Shown here one piece after another: positions 1 to 8,857 of a stretch of DNA of 64,000 nucleotides. The notes below the pieces were generated by a model. The model saw only the letters and a program-made list of their open reading frames with translations. It was not told the origin of the DNA and searched no databases. The DNA is from Nocardioides mesophilus (GTDB lineage: Bacteria; Actinomycetota; Actinomycetes; Propionibacteriales; Nocardioidaceae). The stretch spans positions 2,508,501 to 2,572,500 of the forward strand of contig NZ_CP060713.1 of the NCBI RefSeq assembly GCF_014395785.1. The letters are read 5' to 3'. Position numbers and translations under genes: made by a program. Positions within the stretch are counted from its first letter, which is position 1; every line of letters begins with the position of its first letter.

Positions 1-873
1 GCCGAAGAGCAGCGGGTCGTCGGCGCCGAGCGCCACGGTCGCTCCCGCCTCCAGCAGCTGCGGCAGCGGGACCGAGGTCAGGTCGGAGTAGACACCGAGC
101 GCGACGTTGGACACCGGGCAGACCTCCAGGGCGACGCCCCGTTCGACGACCCGCTCGAGCATCCGCGGATCCTCGGCGACCCGGACGCCGTGCCCGAGCC
201 GGTGCGCCCCGAGCTGGTCCAGGCACACCCCGACGCTCTCCGGACCCAGCAGCTCCCCGCCGTGCGGGGCGAGCAGCAGCCCGGCACGCTCGGCGATCGC
301 GAAGGCGCGCGCGAAGTCGGCGGTGCTCCCGCGGCGCTCGTCGTTGGACAGCCCGAAGCCGACCACGCCGCGGCCGGCGTACTGCGCGGCGAGCCGGGCC
401 AGGGCCCGGGCGTCGAGGGGATGCCGCGTCCGGTTGGCCGCGATCACCACGGCCATGCCCAGGCCGGTCGCCCGCGAGGCGTCGCGGACCGCGTCGAGCA
501 CGAGGTCGGTGAACGCGGTGATGCCGCCGAAGCGGGCCGCGAAGCCGCTCGGGTCGACCTGCAGCTCCAGCCACCGGCCCCCGTCGGCTACGTCGTCCTC
601 CGCGGCCTCACGCACCAGCCGGCGTACGTCGTCCTCGGTCCGCAGCACCGACCGGGCGACGTCGTAGAGCCGCTGGAACCGGAACCAGCCCTTCTCGTCC
701 GCGGCCGACAGCTGCGGCGGCCACTCGCCGACCAGCGCGTCGGGCAGCACGATGCCGTCCCGCGCGGCGAGCTCGAGCAGCGTGGCGTGCCGCATCGAGC
801 CGGTGAAGTGCAGGTGCAGGTGTGCCTTGGGAAGCGTGGTCAGTGACCGCCGCCCGGTCCCCCCGGATGTCAT
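1..873 (-). CDS. add: adenosine deaminase, C-terminus cut off by window edge
   Basis: This gene encodes a zinc-dependent adenosine/adenine deaminase-family hydrolase of purine salvage. The ATG lies at 873 on the minus strand and 291 codons are readable before the window ends. The metal site HLHLH is at residues 18-22, the HGGE motif at 204-207, the RLGHGVR histidine at 228 and the metal-binding aspartate in GADDP at 283-287; these appear in family order at the usual spacing. Only about 50 C-terminal residues should be missing. It runs in the same direction as the downstream end of the aminotransferase, 10 bp away, so the two are probably co-transcribed. The family also contains AMP and adenine deaminases, so the exact substrate is inferred. 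No RBS was identified for the start. Confidence 0.88.
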   Translation of the reverse strand, partial: MTSGGTGRRSLTTLPKAHLHLHFTGSMRHATLLELAARDGIVLPDALVGEWPPQLSAADEKGWFRFQRLYDVARSVLRTEDDVRRLVREAAEDDVADGGRWLELQVDPSGFAARFGGITAFTDLVLDAVRDASRATGLGMAVVIAANRTRHPLDARALARLAAQYAGRGVVGFGLSNDERRGSTADFARAFAIAERAGLLLAPHGGELLGPESVGVCLDQLGAHRLGHGVRVAEDPRMLERVVERGVALEVCPVSNVALGVYSDLTSVPLPQLLEAGATVALGADDPLLFG

Positions 874-883
874 CGACGAGCGG

Positions 884-2110
884 TCAGCCGAGGAGTCGCT
901 GCAGCCGGCCGATGCCTTCCGCCAGGTCGTCGTCGCCGAGCGCGTAGGAGAACCTCAGGTAGCCGGGCGACCCGAACGCCTCGCCCGGGACCGCGGCCAC
1001 CTCGGCCTTCTCGAGCAGCAGCTCGGCGAGCTCCGCCGAGGTGGTCGGGGTGGACCCGTCGATCTCGCGACCGAGCAGGCCCTTGACCGAGGGGTAGGCG
1101 TAGAACGCGCCCTGCGGCTCCGGGCAGACGACCCCGTCGATCTCGTTGAGCATCGACACGATCGTGCGCCGCCGCCGGTCGAAGGCCGAGCGCATCTCCT
1201 CGACCGCCGACAGGTCGCCGTTCAGGGCGGCCACCGCCGCGCGCTGGGCGACGTTGGAGACATTGGAGGTGGCGTGCGACTGCAGGTTCGTGGCGGCCTT
1301 CACGACGTCCTTCGGCCCGACCACCCAGCCGATCCGCCAGCCGGTCATGGCGTAGGTCTTGGCGACTCCGTTGACCACGACGCAACGGTCGAGCAGCTCG
1401 GGCACCACCACCGGCAGCGAGGCCGCCTCCTGACCGTCGTAGACGAGGTGCTCGTAGATCTCGTCGGTCAGCACCCACAGCCCGTGCTCGAGAGCCCAGC
1501 GACCCAGCGCCTCCACCTCCTCGCGGGAGTAGACCGCGCCGGTCGGGTTCGACGGGGAGTTGAACAAGAACACCTTGGTCCGCGGCGTGCGGGCTGCCTC
1601 GACCTGCTCGACGGTGACCTTGTAGTCCTGGGTCTCGTCGGCGAGCACCTCCACCGGCACCCCGCCGGCCAGCCGGATCGCCTCCGGGTAGGTCGTCCAG
1701 TACGGCGCCGGGACGATCACCTCGTCGCCCGGGTCGAGCAGGGTGGCGAACGCCTCGTAGATCGCCTGCTTCCCGCCGTTGGTGACGAGCACGTTGGCCG
1801 GCTCGACCTCGAGGCCCGAGTCGCGGCGGGTCTTGTCCACGATCGCCTGCTTGAGCTCGGGCAGGCCGCCGGCCGGCGTGTAGCGGTGGTTGCGCGGGTC
1901 CCGGCAGGCCTCGACCGCCGCCTCGACGATGTAGTCCGGGGTCGGGAAGTCCGGCTCCCCGGCGCCGAAGCCGATCACCGGCCGGCCGGCCGCCTTCAGG
2001 GCCTTGGCCTTGGCGTCCACGGCGAGCGTGGCGGACTCGGCGATCCCGCCGATGCGGGCCGAGATCCGGTGGGCGGGGGCGTCCTGCGTGGGTTCGGGGC
2101 TGGCGCTCAT
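884..2110 (-). CDS. pyridoxal-phosphate-dependent aspartate aminotransferase (class I)
   Basis: This 408-residue fold-type I aminotransferase probably interconverts aspartate and 2-oxoglutarate with oxaloacetate and glutamate in the cytosol. [10 protein letters not shown] is at 50-59, SNPTG at 187-191, the cofactor-nitrogen aspartate in LTDEIYE at 216 and the Schiff-base lysine in [10 protein letters not shown] at 251; the C-terminal YLRFSYA arginine binds the substrate carboxylate. The frame is open further upstream, but the MSASPEP start at 2110 gives the family's usual length of about 400 residues, and the extension would run over the tRNA-Trp gene. Placement immediately upstream of tRNA-Trp–secE is common in actinobacteria. 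Prephenate aminotransferase activity is known for close relatives and cannot be excluded. Confidence 0.93.
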   Translation of the reverse strand: MSASPEPTQDAPAHRISARIGGIAESATLAVDAKAKALKAAGRPVIGFGAGEPDFPTPDYIVEAAVEACRDPRNHRYTPAGGLPELKQAIVDKTRRDSGLEVEPANVLVTNGGKQAIYEAFATLLDPGDEVIVPAPYWTTYPEAIRLAGGVPVEVLADETQDYKVTVEQVEAARTPRTKVFLFNSPSNPTGAVYSREEVEALGRWALEHGLWVLTDEIYEHLVYDGQEAASLPVVVPELLDRCVVVNGVAKTYAMTGWRIGWVVGPKDVVKAATNLQSHATSNVSNVAQRAAVAALNGDLSAVEEMRSAFDRRRRTIVSMLNEIDGVVCPEPQGAFYAYPSVKGLLGREIDGSTPTTSAELAELLLEKAEVAAVPGEAFGSPGYLRFSYALGDDDLAEGIGRLQRLLG

Positions 2111-2173
2111 GGGTCTATGGTTCCACCGTCCCCGATGCCCCTGCACGCGGGTTCGAAGCCCGGACGGCTCGGT

Positions 2174-2203
2174 TCGACTTCCCCGCGACCGACCACGTAC
2201 ACT
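2174..2203 (+). promoter_or_regulatory. candidate promoter for tRNA-Trp–secE–nusG
   Basis: A -35-like TCGACT (2174-2179) and a -10-like TACACT (2198-2203) are separated by 18 bp and lie about 80 bp upstream of the tRNA. This is the best sigma-A-type match in the divergent gap between the aminotransferase and the tRNA gene. It was found by eye only. Confidence 0.4.
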
Positions 2204-2283
2204 TCCACGTTGGTGGTCCTCACCCTTGGTCGCCGTGCCCGCGAACACCTCGCGAAGCCGGTGACCGATCCCGGGGCCGCCGT

Positions 2284-2356
2284 AGGGCACTAGCTCAACT
2301 GGCAGAGCATCGGTCTCCAAAACCGAAGGTTGGGGGTTCAAGTCCCTCGTGCCCTG
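2284..2356 (+). tRNA. trpT: tRNA-Trp (CCA anticodon)
   Basis: A 73-nt cloverleaf can be folded. The acceptor stem AGGGCAC pairs with GTGCCCT, the discriminator is G at 2356, and the anticodon stem TCGGT/ACCGA encloses the loop CTCCAAA with anticodon CCA at 2317-2319 (positions 34-36). The T-arm has GGTTCAA. CCA is not encoded at the 3' end. A tRNA-Trp directly upstream of secE is a conserved actinobacterial arrangement. Confidence 0.97.
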
Positions 2357-2436
2357 CGAGGCTCCATCCGCGCCCGTCGCGGACGGGGCGGCAGGACCCC
2401 GGAGGTTCCGGAGCAACGACGGAGAGGTGGAGAACA

Positions 2437-2673
2437 GTGTCGGACAGCCGTTCGGTGTCGACGTCTGGTGGTCGCCAGACGCGCGACAAGCGGACCAGCC
2501 CCGCCACCTTCTACCGCCAGGTCGTGGCCGAGCTCCGCAAGGTCGTGTGGCCGACCCAGGAGCAGCTGATCACGTACTTCATCGTGGTGCTGGTCTTCGT
2601 GGTCGTGCTCATGACGATCGTCTCGCTGCTCGACCTGGGCTTCGGCAAGCTGGTCTTCGCGGTCTTCGGCTGA
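2437..2673 (+). CDS. secE: preprotein translocase subunit SecE
   Basis: This 78-residue protein is the short, single-membrane-span form of SecE, the clamp subunit of the SecYEG protein-export channel. The amphipathic segment [18 protein letters not shown] (about 27-44) with its conserved WPT motif is followed by one hydrophobic helix at about 48-68. The GTG start at 2437 follows a purine-rich GACGGAGAGGTGGAG tract. It is the first protein gene after tRNA-Trp and is followed by nusG 91 bp later, the usual order. The intergenic gap holds a short palindrome, CGGAGGCCTCCG (2700-2711). Confidence 0.95.
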   Translation: MSDSRSVSTSGGRQTRDKRTSPATFYRQVVAELRKVVWPTQEQLITYFIVVLVFVVVLMTIVSLLDLGFGKLVFAVFG

Positions 2674-2764
2674 CCAGGGCCGCAGACCGCAGCAGGATCC
2701 CGGAGGCCTCCGAGGCCGGACGGGCACCACAGCAGCATCGAACAGTGAAGGTGACGGAGTAACC

Positions 2765-3703
2765 GTGTCGCAGTCGTACGACGAACAGCACGCCCCCTCC
2801 CTCAAGGTCGACCCGACGGTCGACGAGGAGCAGTCCCGGGCCGCCGAGCAGGCGGAGCCCGTGGACGAGTCCGCCTACGAGCCGATGGTCGAAGGCGCCG
2901 GTCTGTCCGCCGCCGATGACGACGCCGAGGACGCCGACGGCTCCGACGTGGACGCCCAGGTCGACGAGATCGACGAGGCCCGTGAGGCAGGCGACGACGA
3001 GGCTGCGGAGGACGTCCAGGTCGACGAGGACGCCGAGGTCGCGCAGGAGGCCGAGGAGGCCGCCGCGGTGGCCGAGGAGCCCGTGTCCGACCCGCTGGAG
3101 GAGTTCCGCGAGGCGCTGCGCTCCAAGCCCGGTGACTGGTTCGTGGTGCACACCTACTCCGGCATGGAGAACCGGGTGAAGGCCAACCTGGAGAACCGGA
3201 TCACCTCCTTGAACATGGAGGACTACATCCACGAGGTGATCGTCCCGACCGAAGAGGTCGCGGAGATCAAGAACGGCCAGCGCAAGCTGGTCAAGCGCAC
3301 CGTCCTCCCGGGCTACGTCCTGGTGCGCATGGACCTCACCGACGAGTCATGGTCGGCCGTGCGGCACACGCCGTCGGTCACCGGCTTCGTGGGGCACAGC
3401 CACCAGCCGGTGCCGCTGAGCCTCGACGAGGTCGAGAGCATGCTGGCCCCGGCCATCGTCGCCGAGGCCGAGGCCGCCGCTCCCGAGCAGGGAGGCGCCG
3501 GGGGCGCCGCCACCAAGCGGAAGGTCGAGGTCGCCGACTTCGACGTGTCCGACTCGGTCATGGTGGTCGACGGCCCGTTCGCCACGCTCCACGCGACGAT
3601 CACCGAGATCAACGCGGAGTCCCAGAGGGTCAAGGCCCTCGTCGAGATCTTCGGCCGGGAGACGCCGGTCGAGCTGAGCTTCAGCCAGATCCAGAAGGTC
3701 TGA
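2765..3703 (+). CDS. nusG: transcription termination/antitermination factor NusG
   Basis: NusG binds RNA polymerase and links transcription to Rho or the ribosome. The protein has 312 residues against about 180 in E. coli. Residues 1 to about 110 form a highly acidic Glu/Asp/Ala extension typical of actinobacterial NusG. The NGN domain then begins around [17 protein letters not shown], and the C-terminal KOW domain ([17 protein letters not shown] to the end) follows. An Ala/Gly-rich linker with [14 protein letters not shown] separates the two domains. The GTG start at 2765 is preceded by AAGGTGACGGAG. It is followed by rplK 51 bp downstream, as expected for the secE-nusG-rplKA cluster. Confidence 0.95.
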   Translation: MSQSYDEQHAPSLKVDPTVDEEQSRAAEQAEPVDESAYEPMVEGAGLSAADDDAEDADGSDVDAQVDEIDEAREAGDDEAAEDVQVDEDAEVAQEAEEAAAVAEEPVSDPLEEFREALRSKPGDWFVVHTYSGMENRVKANLENRITSLNMEDYIHEVIVPTEEVAEIKNGQRKLVKRTVLPGYVLVRMDLTDESWSAVRHTPSVTGFVGHSHQPVPLSLDEVESMLAPAIVAEAEAAAPEQGGAGGAATKRKVEVADFDVSDSVMVVDGPFATLHATITEINAESQRVKALVEIFGRETPVELSFSQIQKV

Positions 3704-3754
3704 CCGAGCGAGCTCAGGACAGAGAAGCACAGAAGTAAGGACCCTAGGACAAAC

Positions 3755-4183
3755 ATGCCTCCCAAGAAGAAGATCGCAGCGCTCGTCAAGGTGCAGCTGC
3801 AGGCCGGGGCGGCCACACCTGCTCCGCCGGTGGGTACCGCTCTCGGCCCCCACGGTGTGAACATCATGGAGTTCTGCAAGGCCTACAACGCGCAGACCGA
3901 GGCCATGCGGGGCACCGTCGTCCCCGTCGAGATCACCGTCTACGAGGACCGCAGCTTCACCTTCATCACGAAGACGCCTCCGGCGGCTGAGCTGATCAAG
4001 AAGGCTGCCGGCCTGCAGAAGGGCTCGGGCGTTCCGCACAAGGAGAAGGTCGGCAAGCTGACCAAGGACCAGGTGCGCGAGATCGCGACGACGAAGCTCC
4101 CCGACCTCAACGCCAACGACATCGACGCAGCGATGAAGATCGTCGAGGGCACCGCCCGCTCGATGGGCATCACGACCGACTGA
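3755..4183 (+). CDS. rplK: 50S ribosomal protein L11
   Basis: L11 is 142 residues, the standard length. It binds the GTPase-associated region of 23S rRNA with L10 and is needed for stringent-response signalling. The N-terminal [26 protein letters not shown] region carries the conserved prolines of the thiostrepton site, and the C-terminal rRNA-binding domain ends at SMGITTD. The ATG at 3755 follows AGTAAGGACC. rplA follows after 109 bp, an unusually long gap for this pair; I saw no convincing L1-binding mimic there. Confidence 0.97.
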   Translation: MPPKKKIAALVKVQLQAGAATPAPPVGTALGPHGVNIMEFCKAYNAQTEAMRGTVVPVEITVYEDRSFTFITKTPPAAELIKKAAGLQKGSGVPHKEKVGKLTKDQVREIATTKLPDLNANDIDAAMKIVEGTARSMGITTD

Positions 4184-4292
4184 TGCTCCCTGGCGGCCTC
4201 CGCACCGGAGACCGCCGCACCGACCACACGTCATCCGTGGCAGGGCCCGCTACGCGCCCCACGACCACAACTGGTGGAAGAAGGAACCAGAC

Positions 4293-5006
4293 ATGCAGCG
4301 CAGCAAGACCTACCGTGCAGCCTCCGAGTCGTTCGACCAGGACGAGCTGCACACCCCGCTGGAGGCGATCAAGATCGCCAAGTCCAGCAGCAAGAAGAAG
4401 TTCGACGAGACCGTCGACGTGGCGATGCGCCTCGGCGTCGACCCGCGCAAGGCCGACCAGATGGTCCGCGGCACCGTCAACCTCCCGCACGGCACCGGCA
4501 AGACCGCCAGGGTCCTGGTCTTCGCCAACGGCGACAAGGCCGACGCCGCCCGTGAGGCCGGAGCCGACATCGTCGGTGGCGACGAGCTCATCGACAAGGT
4601 GAGCGGCGGCTGGCTGGACTTCGACGCGGTCGTCGCGACGCCGGACATGATGGGCAAGGTCGGCCGTCTCGGCCGCGTGCTCGGCCCCCGCGGCCTCATG
4701 CCGAACCCGAAGACCGGCACCGTCACGCCGGACGTCGCCAAGGCCGTCACGGACATCAAGGGCGGCAAGATCGAGTTCCGCGTCGACCGGCACGCGAACC
4801 TGCACTTCATCATCGGCAAGGCCTCCTTCGACGAGGCCCAGCTCGCGGAGAACTACGCCGCGGCGCTCGAGGAGGTGCTCCGGCTCAAGCCGGCCAGCTC
4901 GAAGGGCCGCTACCTGCGCAAGGTCACCGTCTCCACGACGATGGGCCCCGGCGTCCAGGTGGACCCGAACCGCACCCGCAACGTCGCCTCGGACGACGAG
5001 GTCTGA
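4293..5006 (+). CDS. rplA: 50S ribosomal protein L1
   Basis: L1 forms the mobile L1 stalk and helps E-site tRNA release. The 237-residue length matches the family. The signature [18 protein letters not shown] is present near residues 128-145. The ATG at 4293 has GGAAGAAGGAACC just upstream. A strong 12-bp hairpin lies 25 bp after the stop, so the secE-to-rplA unit probably ends here, against a convergent gene on the minus strand. Confidence 0.97.
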   Translation: MQRSKTYRAASESFDQDELHTPLEAIKIAKSSSKKKFDETVDVAMRLGVDPRKADQMVRGTVNLPHGTGKTARVLVFANGDKADAAREAGADIVGGDELIDKVSGGWLDFDAVVATPDMMGKVGRLGRVLGPRGLMPNPKTGTVTPDVAKAVTDIKGGKIEFRVDRHANLHFIIGKASFDEAQLAENYAAALEEVLRLKPASSKGRYLRKVTVSTTMGPGVQVDPNRTRNVASDDEV

Positions 5007-5030
5007 CCCCCCGCCCTCCAGGCATGACGA

Positions 5031-5060
5031 GGCCCCGCCGGCAGCAGCCGGCGGGGCCTT
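5031..5060. terminator. intrinsic-type hairpin between rplA and a convergent ATPase gene
   Basis: A perfect 12-bp GC-rich stem (5031-5042 with 5047-5058) has loop AGCA and is followed by TTGTCG. It lies between two converging genes and could serve both. The T-tract is weak, as is common in actinobacteria. Confidence 0.75.
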
Positions 5061-5108
5061 GTCGCGTCCGGCCCGCGACGAGCCGCGACTACCCGCGACT
5101 ACCCGCGG

Positions 5109-6110
5109 CTACTCGGTGAAGACCCGCTCGTCGACGAGCTGCTCGCTGACGATCCGACCCTCGCTCTCGAAGCGGCTCTGGTCGAAGCGCTTGTAGAACT
5201 CCATGTCGATGCCGGTCTTGCCGGTGCGGCTCTTCTCGATGCTCAGCACGGCGTAGTGCTTGAACCGCTCCACGTTGCCCATGTTGTAGACGAGGTGGTG
5301 GCGGGCGACGACGTCGTACTTGTGGTTGAGCAGCAGCACCGTGTCGGCCTCGTAGGCCAGCGACGAGGAGCCGCGCAGGTTGTTGACGCGCATCCGCTTC
5401 CCGGCCTGGATGCCCTCCTTGTCCGAGGCGACGACGGCCAGGATCGGTACGTCGTTGTCCAGGGCGAGGTCCTTGAGGCCCTCCACCACCGTGGTGATCC
5501 GCTCGGACTCCTCCGGCACGTTGCCCGGGACGTGGATCTTCTGGAGGTAGTCCACGACGACCAGGGGCTGCTGCCCGATCTCCTCGGTGACCTTGACGAT
5601 GGCGGCGCGGATGGCGTCCAGGCCGGTCTTCGAGCCGGTGGAGCGGTGCAGGACGAGCCGGTCGGCGTACTCCTGGACCACCTCGATCGCCTTCGCACCG
5701 CCGTCGGTCCCGGAGAGCCGCTCGGCCAGCGACCCGGTCAGTCCGTCGGCGCCCTCGAAGCTCTGCCGGATCCGGCTGGTGCTCGGCGCGTCCGGGCCGC
5801 CGAGCCGACCCGCTTCGAGCGCGACGAGGCGGACCAGCAGGGTCTGCAGGTCGTGCTCGAAGGAGAAGACCAGCACCACGCGCCCCGATCGCGCCACGTT
5901 GCGGGCGACCTGCATCACCCAGGTGGTCTTGCCGAGTCCCTGCGGGCCGCCGAGCAGCACCAGCTCACCCGAGCGGAGACCGCCGCTGAGGTTGACGTCG
6001 AGGATGTCGAAGCCGGTCGGCCACACCCGGGCCTCGGCGTGCGAACCGGCGCGCACGCGGTAGTCAGCCTGCTCCAGGACGCCGGTGAGAGTTTCCAGTG
6101 AGAGATCCAC
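5109..6110 (-). CDS. DnaB-like (SF4/RecA-fold) ATPase domain protein
   Basis: This 333-residue P-loop ATPase resembles the C-terminal motor domain of replicative helicase DnaB but lacks the DnaB N-terminal domain. Walker A is GGPQGLGKT (54-62) and Walker B is [11 protein letters not shown] (182-192), very close to DnaB's VVVDYLQ. The [16 protein letters not shown] stretch (246-261) matches the DnaB motif before the sensor region, and EKSRTGKTG (292-300) resembles the DnaB arginine-finger loop. The GTG at 6110 was chosen because it begins the protein about 30 residues before the fold and because no upstream ATG gives a sensible product; the RBS is weak. It is divergent from rplJ and convergent with rplA. 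Its biological role is unknown; RadA or phage-type helicases are alternatives. Confidence 0.75.
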   Translation of the reverse strand: MDLSLETLTGVLEQADYRVRAGSHAEARVWPTGFDILDVNLSGGLRSGELVLLGGPQGLGKTTWVMQVARNVARSGRVVLVFSFEHDLQTLLVRLVALEAGRLGGPDAPSTSRIRQSFEGADGLTGSLAERLSGTDGGAKAIEVVQEYADRLVLHRSTGSKTGLDAIRAAIVKVTEEIGQQPLVVVDYLQKIHVPGNVPEESERITTVVEGLKDLALDNDVPILAVVASDKEGIQAGKRMRVNNLRGSSSLAYEADTVLLLNHKYDVVARHHLVYNMGNVERFKHYAVLSIEKSRTGKTGIDMEFYKRFDQSRFESEGRIVSEQLVDERVFTE

Positions 6111-6177
6111 GCACTCATGGAACCACCACCGGACGGCGCTCACGGGTGGTTCGCCGGAATCGGGGCCGGTGCGTGAT

Positions 6178-6207
6178 TTGGCTCCAGGACCCGGACTCAC
6201 GTACAGT
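6178..6207 (+). promoter_or_regulatory. candidate rplJ–rplL promoter
   Basis: TTGGCT (6178-6183) and TACAGT (6202-6207) are separated by 18 bp. They lie upstream of the L10 leader in the 328-bp divergent gap 6111-6438, which otherwise holds no gene. Confidence 0.4.
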
Positions 6208-6319
6208 TCCGGTGAAACCAGAGACCGCCGGTTGTCGGTGTGCCCGGAGAGAACGTGTCCGGGTCGCTGGCCGAAGGTCCCGCTCCGCGGGCATCCTGCG
6301 CAGGTGACACCGAGTGTGG

Positions 6320-6382
6320 CTGAACCACGCACCGCAAGGTGCGCAGCCGTCCGCCCCGTGCCTCCTGTGCCGGGGCTTTTTT
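6320..6382 (+). promoter_or_regulatory. L10 leader with GNRA hairpin and terminator-like hairpin
   Basis: Two hairpins precede rplJ. The first is CGCACC-GCAA-GGTGCG (6328-6343), a six-bp stem with a GNRA tetraloop. The second is GCCCCG (6353-6358) paired with CGGGGC (6371-6376), followed by six T residues (6377-6382), a textbook intrinsic terminator. L10 is known in many bacteria to autoregulate rplJL through a leader that mimics its rRNA site. A terminator 57 bp upstream of the start therefore suggests transcription attenuation here. The L10-binding role is inferred. Confidence 0.65.
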
Positions 6383-6438
6383 CGTGGATGGGCCCGATCC
6401 GGCGTCGACGGAGACGTGTGATGACCGGAAGGAGACCC

Positions 6439-7146
6439 ATGGCGCGGCCCGACAAGGCAGCCGACGTCGCAGAGCTCGTGGAGTCGTTCCAGGACTCTGC
6501 TGGTGCTGTGCTGACCGAGTACCGCGGTCTCTCCGTGAAGCAGCTGCAGGACCTGCGGCGTGCTCTCGGCGAGAACGCCACCTACGCCGTGGTCAAGAAC
6601 ACGCTCACCAAGATTGCCGCCACGGAGGCGGGCGTCGAAGGATTCGACGCCCTGCTCACCGGGCCGACCGCCATCGCGTTCATCAGCGGTGACGTCGTCG
6701 AGGCAGCCAAGGGCCTGCGTGACTTTGCCAAGGCAAACCCCTCCCTCGTGATCAAGGGCGGTGTCCTCGACGGCGCCGCGCTCGACGCGGCGGAGATCGC
6801 GAAGCTGGCCGACCTCGAGTCGCGTGAGGTCCTCCTCGCGAAGCTCGCCGGAGGCATGCTGGCTTCGCTCAGCCAGGCCGTCTACCTGCTCAACGCTCCT
6901 CTCGCGCAGGCTGCCCGCCTCGCCGGGGCGCTGCAGGCGAAGGCCGAGCAGGACCCCTCGATCCTCAAGGGTGGTGCCGGCACGCCGGCGCCCGTCTCGA
7001 CCGAGGAGCCCTCCGGCTCCTCCGACGAGGCCGCAGGGGACACAGCCACGGAGACCACGGCGACCGATGAGGCCGAGTCGACCGAGACGTCCGCACCGGA
7101 CGCCCCGGCCGATGAGACCCCGGCAGCCGAGGCCACCGAGGCCTGA
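6439..7146 (+). CDS. rplJ: 50S ribosomal protein L10 with long C-terminal tail
   Basis: L10 anchors L7/L12 dimers to the ribosomal stalk. The first ~175 residues match the family ([18 protein letters not shown] at the start, [32 protein letters not shown]). Residues from about 180 to 235 form an additional Ala/Glu/Thr/Ser-rich acidic tail absent from the E. coli protein. ATG 6439 is preferred over the in-frame ATG at 6421 because GGAAGGAGA ends 4 bp before it. rplL follows 92 bp downstream. The start lies behind a leader with a terminator-like hairpin, so expression is probably attenuated. Confidence 0.95.
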   Translation: MARPDKAADVAELVESFQDSAGAVLTEYRGLSVKQLQDLRRALGENATYAVVKNTLTKIAATEAGVEGFDALLTGPTAIAFISGDVVEAAKGLRDFAKANPSLVIKGGVLDGAALDAAEIAKLADLESREVLLAKLAGGMLASLSQAVYLLNAPLAQAARLAGALQAKAEQDPSILKGGAGTPAPVSTEEPSGSSDEAAGDTATETTATDEAESTETSAPDAPADETPAAEATEA

Positions 7147-7238
7147 GGCCCCCGGACCTACGGGCCCGAGCACCACTAACCGACACCCATCGGTCCGCTC
7201 GACCTGATCGGACCAGCAACACGGAAGGAAACGCCACC

Positions 7239-7625
7239 ATGGCGAAGCTCACCACCGACGAGCTGCTCGACGCGTTCAAGGAGATGACCCTCCTCGAGCT
7301 GAGCGAGTTCGTGAAGCAGTTCGAGGACGCCTTCGGCGTCACCGCCGCCGCCCCCGTCGCCGCTGCGGCTCCCGCCGCCGCTGGTGGTGGCGAGGCCGCC
7401 GAGGCGGAGGAGCAGGACGAGTTCGACGTCGTCCTCGAGGCCGCTGGTGAAAAGAAGATCAACGTCATCAAGGAGGTCCGCGCGCTGACCAGCCTCGGCC
7501 TCAAGGAGGCCAAGGAGCTCGTCGAGGCGGCTCCGAAGGCGATCCTGGAGAAGGTCACCAAGGAGGCCGCGGAGAAGGCCAAGGGCGCCCTCGAGGGCGC
7601 CGGCGCCACCGTCACCGTCAAGTGA
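7239..7625 (+). CDS. rplL: 50S ribosomal protein L7/L12
   Basis: This 128-residue acidic stalk protein recruits translational GTPases. The N-terminal dimerisation helix, an Ala/Pro/Gly-rich hinge ([17 protein letters not shown]) and the C-terminal globular domain ([21 protein letters not shown] onward) are all present. The ATG at 7239 follows GGAAGGAAACGCC. A strong hairpin 26 bp after the stop ends the rplJL unit. Confidence 0.97.
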   Translation: MAKLTTDELLDAFKEMTLLELSEFVKQFEDAFGVTAAAPVAAAAPAAAGGGEAAEAEEQDEFDVVLEAAGEKKINVIKEVRALTSLGLKEAKELVEAAPKAILEKVTKEAAEKAKGALEGAGATVTVK

Positions 7626-7650
7626 CGCTCTGCTCCTGAGACACCGCGCG

Positions 7651-7682
7651 CGGCGGTCATCCCTACCGGGATGGCCGCCGTT
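7651..7682 (+). terminator. rplJL terminator hairpin
   Basis: A 13-bp stem with one G·T wobble (7651-7663 with 7668-7680) has loop TACC and is followed by TTCGT. It separates rplL from the mce operon. Confidence 0.8.
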
Positions 7683-7790
7683 CGTGCGTCCGGGCCCGGT
7701 CGTGCGCCGCCGGCTCGCCGGACCCCGACGGGGCCGCCGCCGGCGTCGCCCGGCCCCGATCTGCCCGATCCATGTGCCTGTGTGACGACC

Positions 7791-7810
7791 GTAACCATCT
7801 GTCGGTTTAC
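7791..7810 (+). promoter_or_regulatory. imperfect palindrome upstream of the mce operon, possible operator/promoter
   Basis: The sequence GTAACC-atctgtc-GGTTTAC is an interrupted inverted repeat about 93 bp before the ATPase start. A TTTACT at its right arm could be a -10 element with GTGACG 18 bp upstream as -35. A repressor site overlapping the promoter is plausible but unproven. Confidence 0.35.
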
Positions 7811-7902
7811 TCGTTGGTAGGGGAGGGCACAACGCACGGTCAGGGAGTCCCGGGGGAGCCGATCGCCCTCGGCGGGCGCGCGACATCGAGGGAGGGACGC
7901 TT

Positions 7903-8856
7903 GTGGGCGTCGAGATCAAGGTCGACGGGCTGACGAAGTCCTTCGGCAAGCAGGTCATCTGGGGCGACGTCAGCCTGACGATCCCCGCGGGTGAGATCTG
8001 CGTGATGCTCGGCCCGTCGGGCACCGGCAAGTCCGTCTTCCTCAAGACCCTCATCGGGCTGCTCAAGCCCGACAAGGGGAGCATCGTCATCGAGGGCACC
8101 GACATCGCGACCTGCTCCGAGCGGCAGCTCTACGAGATCCGCAAGCTCTTCGGGGTCCTGTTCCAGGACGGCGCGATGTTCGGCTCGATGAACCTCTACG
8201 ACAACGTCGCCTTCCCGCTGCGCGAGCACACCCGGAAGTCCGAGTCCGAGGTCCGCGACGTCGTCATGGAGAAGATGGAGCTCGTCGGCCTGGTCGGCGC
8301 CGAGGACAAGCTCCCCGGGGAGATCTCCGGCGGCATGCGCAAGCGCGCCGGGCTGGCCCGGGCGCTGGTCCTGGACCCGGAGATCGTGCTCTTCGACGAG
8401 CCCGACTCCGGCCTCGACCCGGTCCGCACGTCGTTCCTGAACCAGCTGATCGTCGACCTCAACGCGCAGATCGACGCCACCTTCCTCATCGTCACCCACG
8501 ACATCAACACCGCCCGGACCGTCCCGGACAACATCGGGCTGCTCTTCCACCGGCACCTGGCGATGTTCGGGCCGCGGGAGATGCTGCTCTCCTCGGAGGA
8601 GCCGGTCGTCCGGCAGTTCCTCAACGCGCAGCGCATCGGTCCGATCGGGATGTCGGAGGAGAAGGACGCCGACGAGCTCGAGGCGGAGAAGGACCAGGAG
8701 CTGCCTGCGCTGCCGCCGATCCCGTTGCAGCTCGAGCCGTCCAACGGGGTGGCCCGGCGCAGCCAGCGGCCGCCGGGCGAGTGGTGCCGCGAGCACGGCG
8801 TGACGCCGCCGCCCGGCTCGTTCGAGGAGAACATGTCGATGGCGACGGGCGCCTGA
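7903..8856 (+). CDS. mkl: Mce-family ABC transporter ATP-binding protein (Mkl/MlaF type)
   Basis: This 317-residue cytoplasmic ATPase should energise the Mce lipid importer encoded by the following genes. Walker A is GPSGTGKS (37-44), the Q-loop glutamine is at 88, the ABC signature is PGEISGGMRKR (138-148) and Walker B is IVLFDEPDSGLDP (161-173). A C-terminal extension of about 70 residues beyond the nucleotide-binding domain is typical of actinobacterial Mkl. GTG 7903 has GAGGGAGGG upstream. One base separates its stop from the first permease, so the two are translationally linked. In Mycobacterium tuberculosis the solitary mkl gene (Rv0655) lies in this same rplL–rpoB interval, whereas its mce operons lie elsewhere. 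Confidence 0.92.
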   Translation: MGVEIKVDGLTKSFGKQVIWGDVSLTIPAGEICVMLGPSGTGKSVFLKTLIGLLKPDKGSIVIEGTDIATCSERQLYEIRKLFGVLFQDGAMFGSMNLYDNVAFPLREHTRKSESEVRDVVMEKMELVGLVGAEDKLPGEISGGMRKRAGLARALVLDPEIVLFDEPDSGLDPVRTSFLNQLIVDLNAQIDATFLIVTHDINTARTVPDNIGLLFHRHLAMFGPREMLLSSEEPVVRQFLNAQRIGPIGMSEEKDADELEAEKDQELPALPPIPLQLEPSNGVARRSQRPPGEWCREHGVTPPPGSFEENMSMATGA

Positions 8857-8857
8857 G

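Noticed and set aside
752-2293. Long plus-strand frame across the deaminase/aminotransferase region
   Set aside because: It is antisense to two genes with clear catalytic motifs and ends in the tRNA-Trp gene.
2700-2711. CGGAGGCCTCCG palindrome between secE and nusG
   Set aside because: A 12-bp GC-rich palindrome is weak evidence for function in DNA of this composition and has no supporting context.
4184-4292. L1 autoregulatory site in the rplK–rplA gap
   Set aside because: No convincing mimic of the L1-binding 23S element could be drawn by eye.
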